Source: Chitinophaga pinensis
GTDB lineage: Bacteria; Bacteroidota; Bacteroidia; UKL13-3
Assembly (NCBI GenBank): GCA_943323675.2
Contig: CALPIR020000024.1
Location: 1-16,735, forward strand
DNA: 16,735 nucleotides
Direction: 5' to 3'
Shown here: positions 14,446 to 16,735 of the stretch, in pieces
How positions within the stretch are numbered: the stretch's first letter is position 1
Layout: every line of letters starts with the position of its first letter
Translations under genes and position numbers: made by a program
The notes under the pieces: model-generated
The model's database searches: none
Seen by the model: only the letters and a program-made list of their open reading frames with translations
What the model was told of the DNA's origin: nothing

Positions 14446-16735
14446 TTAATTAGCTTTGGTTAATTGAACTTTTATAAGGTGTTCGTCAACCTCTATTTCT
14501 GCCGTAAGCCCCGCTGCTGCCACAATCTCAAGCTTATCAGCTAAAATTTCCGTGCAAATATATGCTTTATAAGCATTTATAGCATCGTTTATATAATCGT
14601 GCAATTGTAATTGCACATTAATTTTATCAGTTACCTCTAGACTTGTTTCTTTTCTTAAGGCCTGTAGCTTGCTAACTACCTCACGAGCAATGCCTTCAAG
14701 TTTTAGCTCTGGGCTAATTTCTATATCCAAAGCCACTGTAACTTTTCCTTCGTGGGCTACTTTATACCCCGTAATATCTTTCGACATGATTTCCACATCG
14801 TTGATTTCCAAAGACATTTCTTCACCTTCAACCACTATATTAATGCAGCCTTTTTGTTCTAATTGTGCAATTTGTTCCGTATCCATGGCTAAAATGGCAT
14901 CACCAACTGCTTTCATTTTAGCACCCACTTTTTTGCCTAACGACCTAAAGTTTGGTTTGATTGATTTTTCAATTTCTTCAATAAATTCAAGTTGTTTTAC
15001 ATTCACCTCCGAAAGTATCAAATCTTGCACATGGATGATTTCGTCTTTAATTTGCGCATCAACCATTGGAATTAATATTTTTTGAAGTGGTTGACGAACT
15101 TTGATGTTTTCTTTTTTACGAATAGATAACACCAAAGAAGATATTTTTTGTGCATACTCCATTTGCTCTTCTAAGCGTAAGTCAATCAAATTTTTATCAG
15201 CGTTCACCAAATCAGTTAAATGCACCGACTCGCTTTTACCATTCAGGTTTTTGTATACCCAATCGCTAAAAAATGGCGCAAACGAACTGCTTAATTGTGA
15301 TAATGTGATTAAACATTGGTACAAGGTTTCATATGCGGCTTTTTTATCTGCGTTCATTTCACCTTTCCAAAAACGCCTGCGGCTTAAGCGTATAAACCAA
15401 TTGCTAAAATGATTACCTGTAAATTCTTCTATGGCACGCACTGCAGGAGTTGCGTCATAGTCATCCATACGCTCTCGAACCGTTTTTATTAAGCTATTTA
15501 ATTTGCTCATAATCCAACGGTCAAGTTCTGTTCGCTCACTTATTGGCGTTATATTTTTTTCGTCAAACTCAAATCCATCTATGTTCGCGTATATGGCAAA
15601 AAAAGAATAGGTGTTGTACAAAGTACCAAAAAACTTACGTTGACTCTCTGCAACACCTTCCAAATCAAACTTAAGGTTATCCCAAGGATCGCTATTGCCT
15701 AGCATGTACCAGCGTGTGGCATCTGCACCGTATTTAGATATGGTTGCAAACGGATCAACAATGTTGCCTAAACGTTTACTCATTTTCACCCCGTTTTTAT
15801 CTAAAACCAGTCCGTTGGCAATTACATTTTTAAAAGCAATTCCAGGGTTGTTGTTTTGTTGGTTGATGGCTTTAATTTCATCACTACATTCATTTAATAA
15901 AACAGCAATAGCGTGTAACGTAAAAAACCATCCACGGGTTTGGTCAACACCTTCTGCAATAAAATCTGCCGGGTAGTTTTCGCTTAACGGAATTTCTTTA
16001 TTAAAAGGAAAATTCCATTGCGCGTATGGCATCGCGCCACTATCAAACCAAACATCAATTAAATCTGCTTCACGGAACATTTTTTCGCCCTTGCTCGAAA
16101 CCAATATTACATCATCTACATATGGTTTGTGTAGGTCTATCATTTCAAAATCGTGCTGAATAAAACCCATTGCTTTTGCTTTGGTAATTTCTTCATGCAA
16201 CTCGGCATTGGAGCCAATACATTTTTCTTCGCTGCCATCTTCGGTTCTCCAAATTGGTAGTGGAGTACCCCAATAACGTGAGCGAGATAAATTCCAATCT
16301 ACTAAGTTTTCTAACCAATTACCAAAACGGCCTGTACCAGTGTGCTCTGGTTTCCAATTAATTTTTTGGTTGGCTTCAACTAGTTTGTCTTTGTATGCAG
16401 TTGTTTTAATAAACCAACTTTCTAACGGGTAGTATAAAATGGGCTTATCGGTTCGCCAACAATGCGGATAAGTATGCTCGTATTTTTCTTTCTTAAACAA
16501 TTTACCTTCAGTTTGTAATTTAAGAATGATGCGCTCATCCACGCTCAGATAACTTAGTTTTGAGGTATCTTTAATTACACCAGTTAATTTTTCTTTTTGT
16601 ATAATAAGAGCTGCTTCTTTTTCTGCATCAGTTAAGTAAGCTTCTTTTACGTACTCTTCGCCATACAAAAACTGTCCGTCTTGTACTTCAGGTAAAAACT
16701 TACCGCGTTTATCAACCAAAGTTAAACTGCCAATA
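14446..16735 (-). CDS. ileS: Isoleucyl-tRNA synthetase (5' partial)
   Basis: The C-terminal 760 or so residues of IleS, which charges tRNA-Ile with isoleucine. The frame runs on past the right edge of the window, so the HIGH motif and most of the editing domain are missing. Visible class I features are FGNWLENLVDWNLSRSRYWG, DVWFDSGAMPYAQW, the second signature as KMSKR (bases 15772-15786) and the anticodon-binding helical domain (ELDRWIMSKL onward). The C-terminus has no paired cysteines of the kind forming the IleS zinc finger in E. coli. Instead it has the extended region with GIAREVVSKLQALRKET seen in eukaryote-like (IleS2-type) enzymes. It is followed after six bases by the H1/DksA-like gene, forming an operon. 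Confidence 0.95.
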   Translation of the reverse strand, partial: IGSLTLVDKRGKFLPEVQDGQFLYGEEYVKEAYLTDAEKEAALIIQKEKLTGVIKDTSKLSYLSVDERIILKLQTEGKLFKKEKYEHTYPHCWRTDKPILYYPLESWFIKTTAYKDKLVEANQKINWKPEHTGTGRFGNWLENLVDWNLSRSRYWGTPLPIWRTEDGSEEKCIGSNAELHEEITKAKAMGFIQHDFEMIDLHKPYVDDVILVSSKGEKMFREADLIDVWFDSGAMPYAQWNFPFNKEIPLSENYPADFIAEGVDQTRGWFFTLHAIAVLLNECSDEIKAINQQNNNPGIAFKNVIANGLVLDKNGVKMSKRLGNIVDPFATISKYGADATRWYMLGNSDPWDNLKFDLEGVAESQRKFFGTLYNTYSFFAIYANIDGFEFDEKNITPISERTELDRWIMSKLNSLIKTVRERMDDYDATPAVRAIEEFTGNHFSNWFIRLSRRRFWKGEMNADKKAAYETLYQCLITLSQLSSSFAPFFSDWVYKNLNGKSESVHLTDLVNADKNLIDLRLEEQMEYAQKISSLVLSIRKKENIKVRQPLQKILIPMVDAQIKDEIIHVQDLILSEVNVKQLEFIEEIEKSIKPNFRSLGKKVGAKMKAVGDAILAMDTEQIAQLEQKGCINIVVEGEEMSLEINDVEIMSKDITGYKVAHEGKVTVALDIEISPELKLEGIAREVVSKLQALRKETSLEVTDKINVQLQLHDYINDAINAYKAYICTEILADKLEIVAAAGLTAEIEVDEHLIKVQLTKAN

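Noticed and set aside
13883..14449. Long plus-strand open frame encoding a very hydrophobic Phe/Leu/Ala/Gly repeat protein
   Set aside because: It is the antisense of the Lys/Ala/Pro repeat tract; GCT/AAA-type codons read backwards give hydrophobic codons. The minus-strand frame ends in a recognisable DksA-like domain and fits the operon.
14669..15976. Several plus-strand open frames opposite ileS
   Set aside because: All are shadows of the conserved ileS frame.
1..16735. Search for mobile elements, CRISPR arrays, tRNA or rRNA genes and defence systems
   Set aside because: No transposase, integrase, toxin-antitoxin pair, terminal inverted repeats, spacer-repeat array or RNA gene signature was seen; the nuclease fusion alone is not evidence of a defence island.

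Overview
The window is a low-GC chromosomal segment from a member of the Bacteroidota. The evidence is a C-terminal type IX secretion (T9SS) sorting tail, a DUF5686 outer-membrane protein, Bacteroidota-type IleS and DksA-like proteins, and several exact matches to the Bacteroidota -7 promoter element TAnnTTTG. I see no rRNA, tRNA, CRISPR array, insertion sequence or phage gene. The genus cannot be fixed from the sequence alone.

Left part (1-4560). A 5'-truncated, FG-GAP/VCBS-repeat secreted protein with a T9SS tail (+) converges on a secreted protein of unknown function (-). Upstream of the latter are a hairpin terminator and an ECF sigma factor (-) that has its own well-formed promoter. Divergent from the sigma factor is a two-gene pterin unit (+), a PTPS/QueD-family enzyme and GTP cyclohydrolase I (folE), which overlap by 41 bases and end in a strong terminator.

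Middle part (4557-8196). A DEDDh exonuclease/GIY-YIG nuclease fusion (-) carries a UvrC-like cysteine motif. After a non-coding gap, lspA and a pepP-like Xaa-Pro aminopeptidase form a tight minus-strand pair, with lspA first.

Right part (8262-16735). A 1523-residue protein (-) joins a complete oligopeptidase-B-type serine peptidase to a carboxypeptidase-regulatory-like domain and a DUF5686 outer-membrane module. Further right, ileS (5' end outside the window) is followed after 6 bases by a gene fusing a histone H1-like Lys/Ala/Pro repeat tract to a DksA/TraR-like domain. These two form one operon ending in a terminator at about 13113-13142.

The most unusual items are the peptidase-DUF5686 fusion, the H1-like/DksA-like fusion with its 42-bp coding repeat, and the nuclease fusion with a probable Fe-S motif. 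Four exact -7 elements also predict very short mRNA leaders; at two genes they overlap an upstream TTG, which argues for the downstream ATG start.
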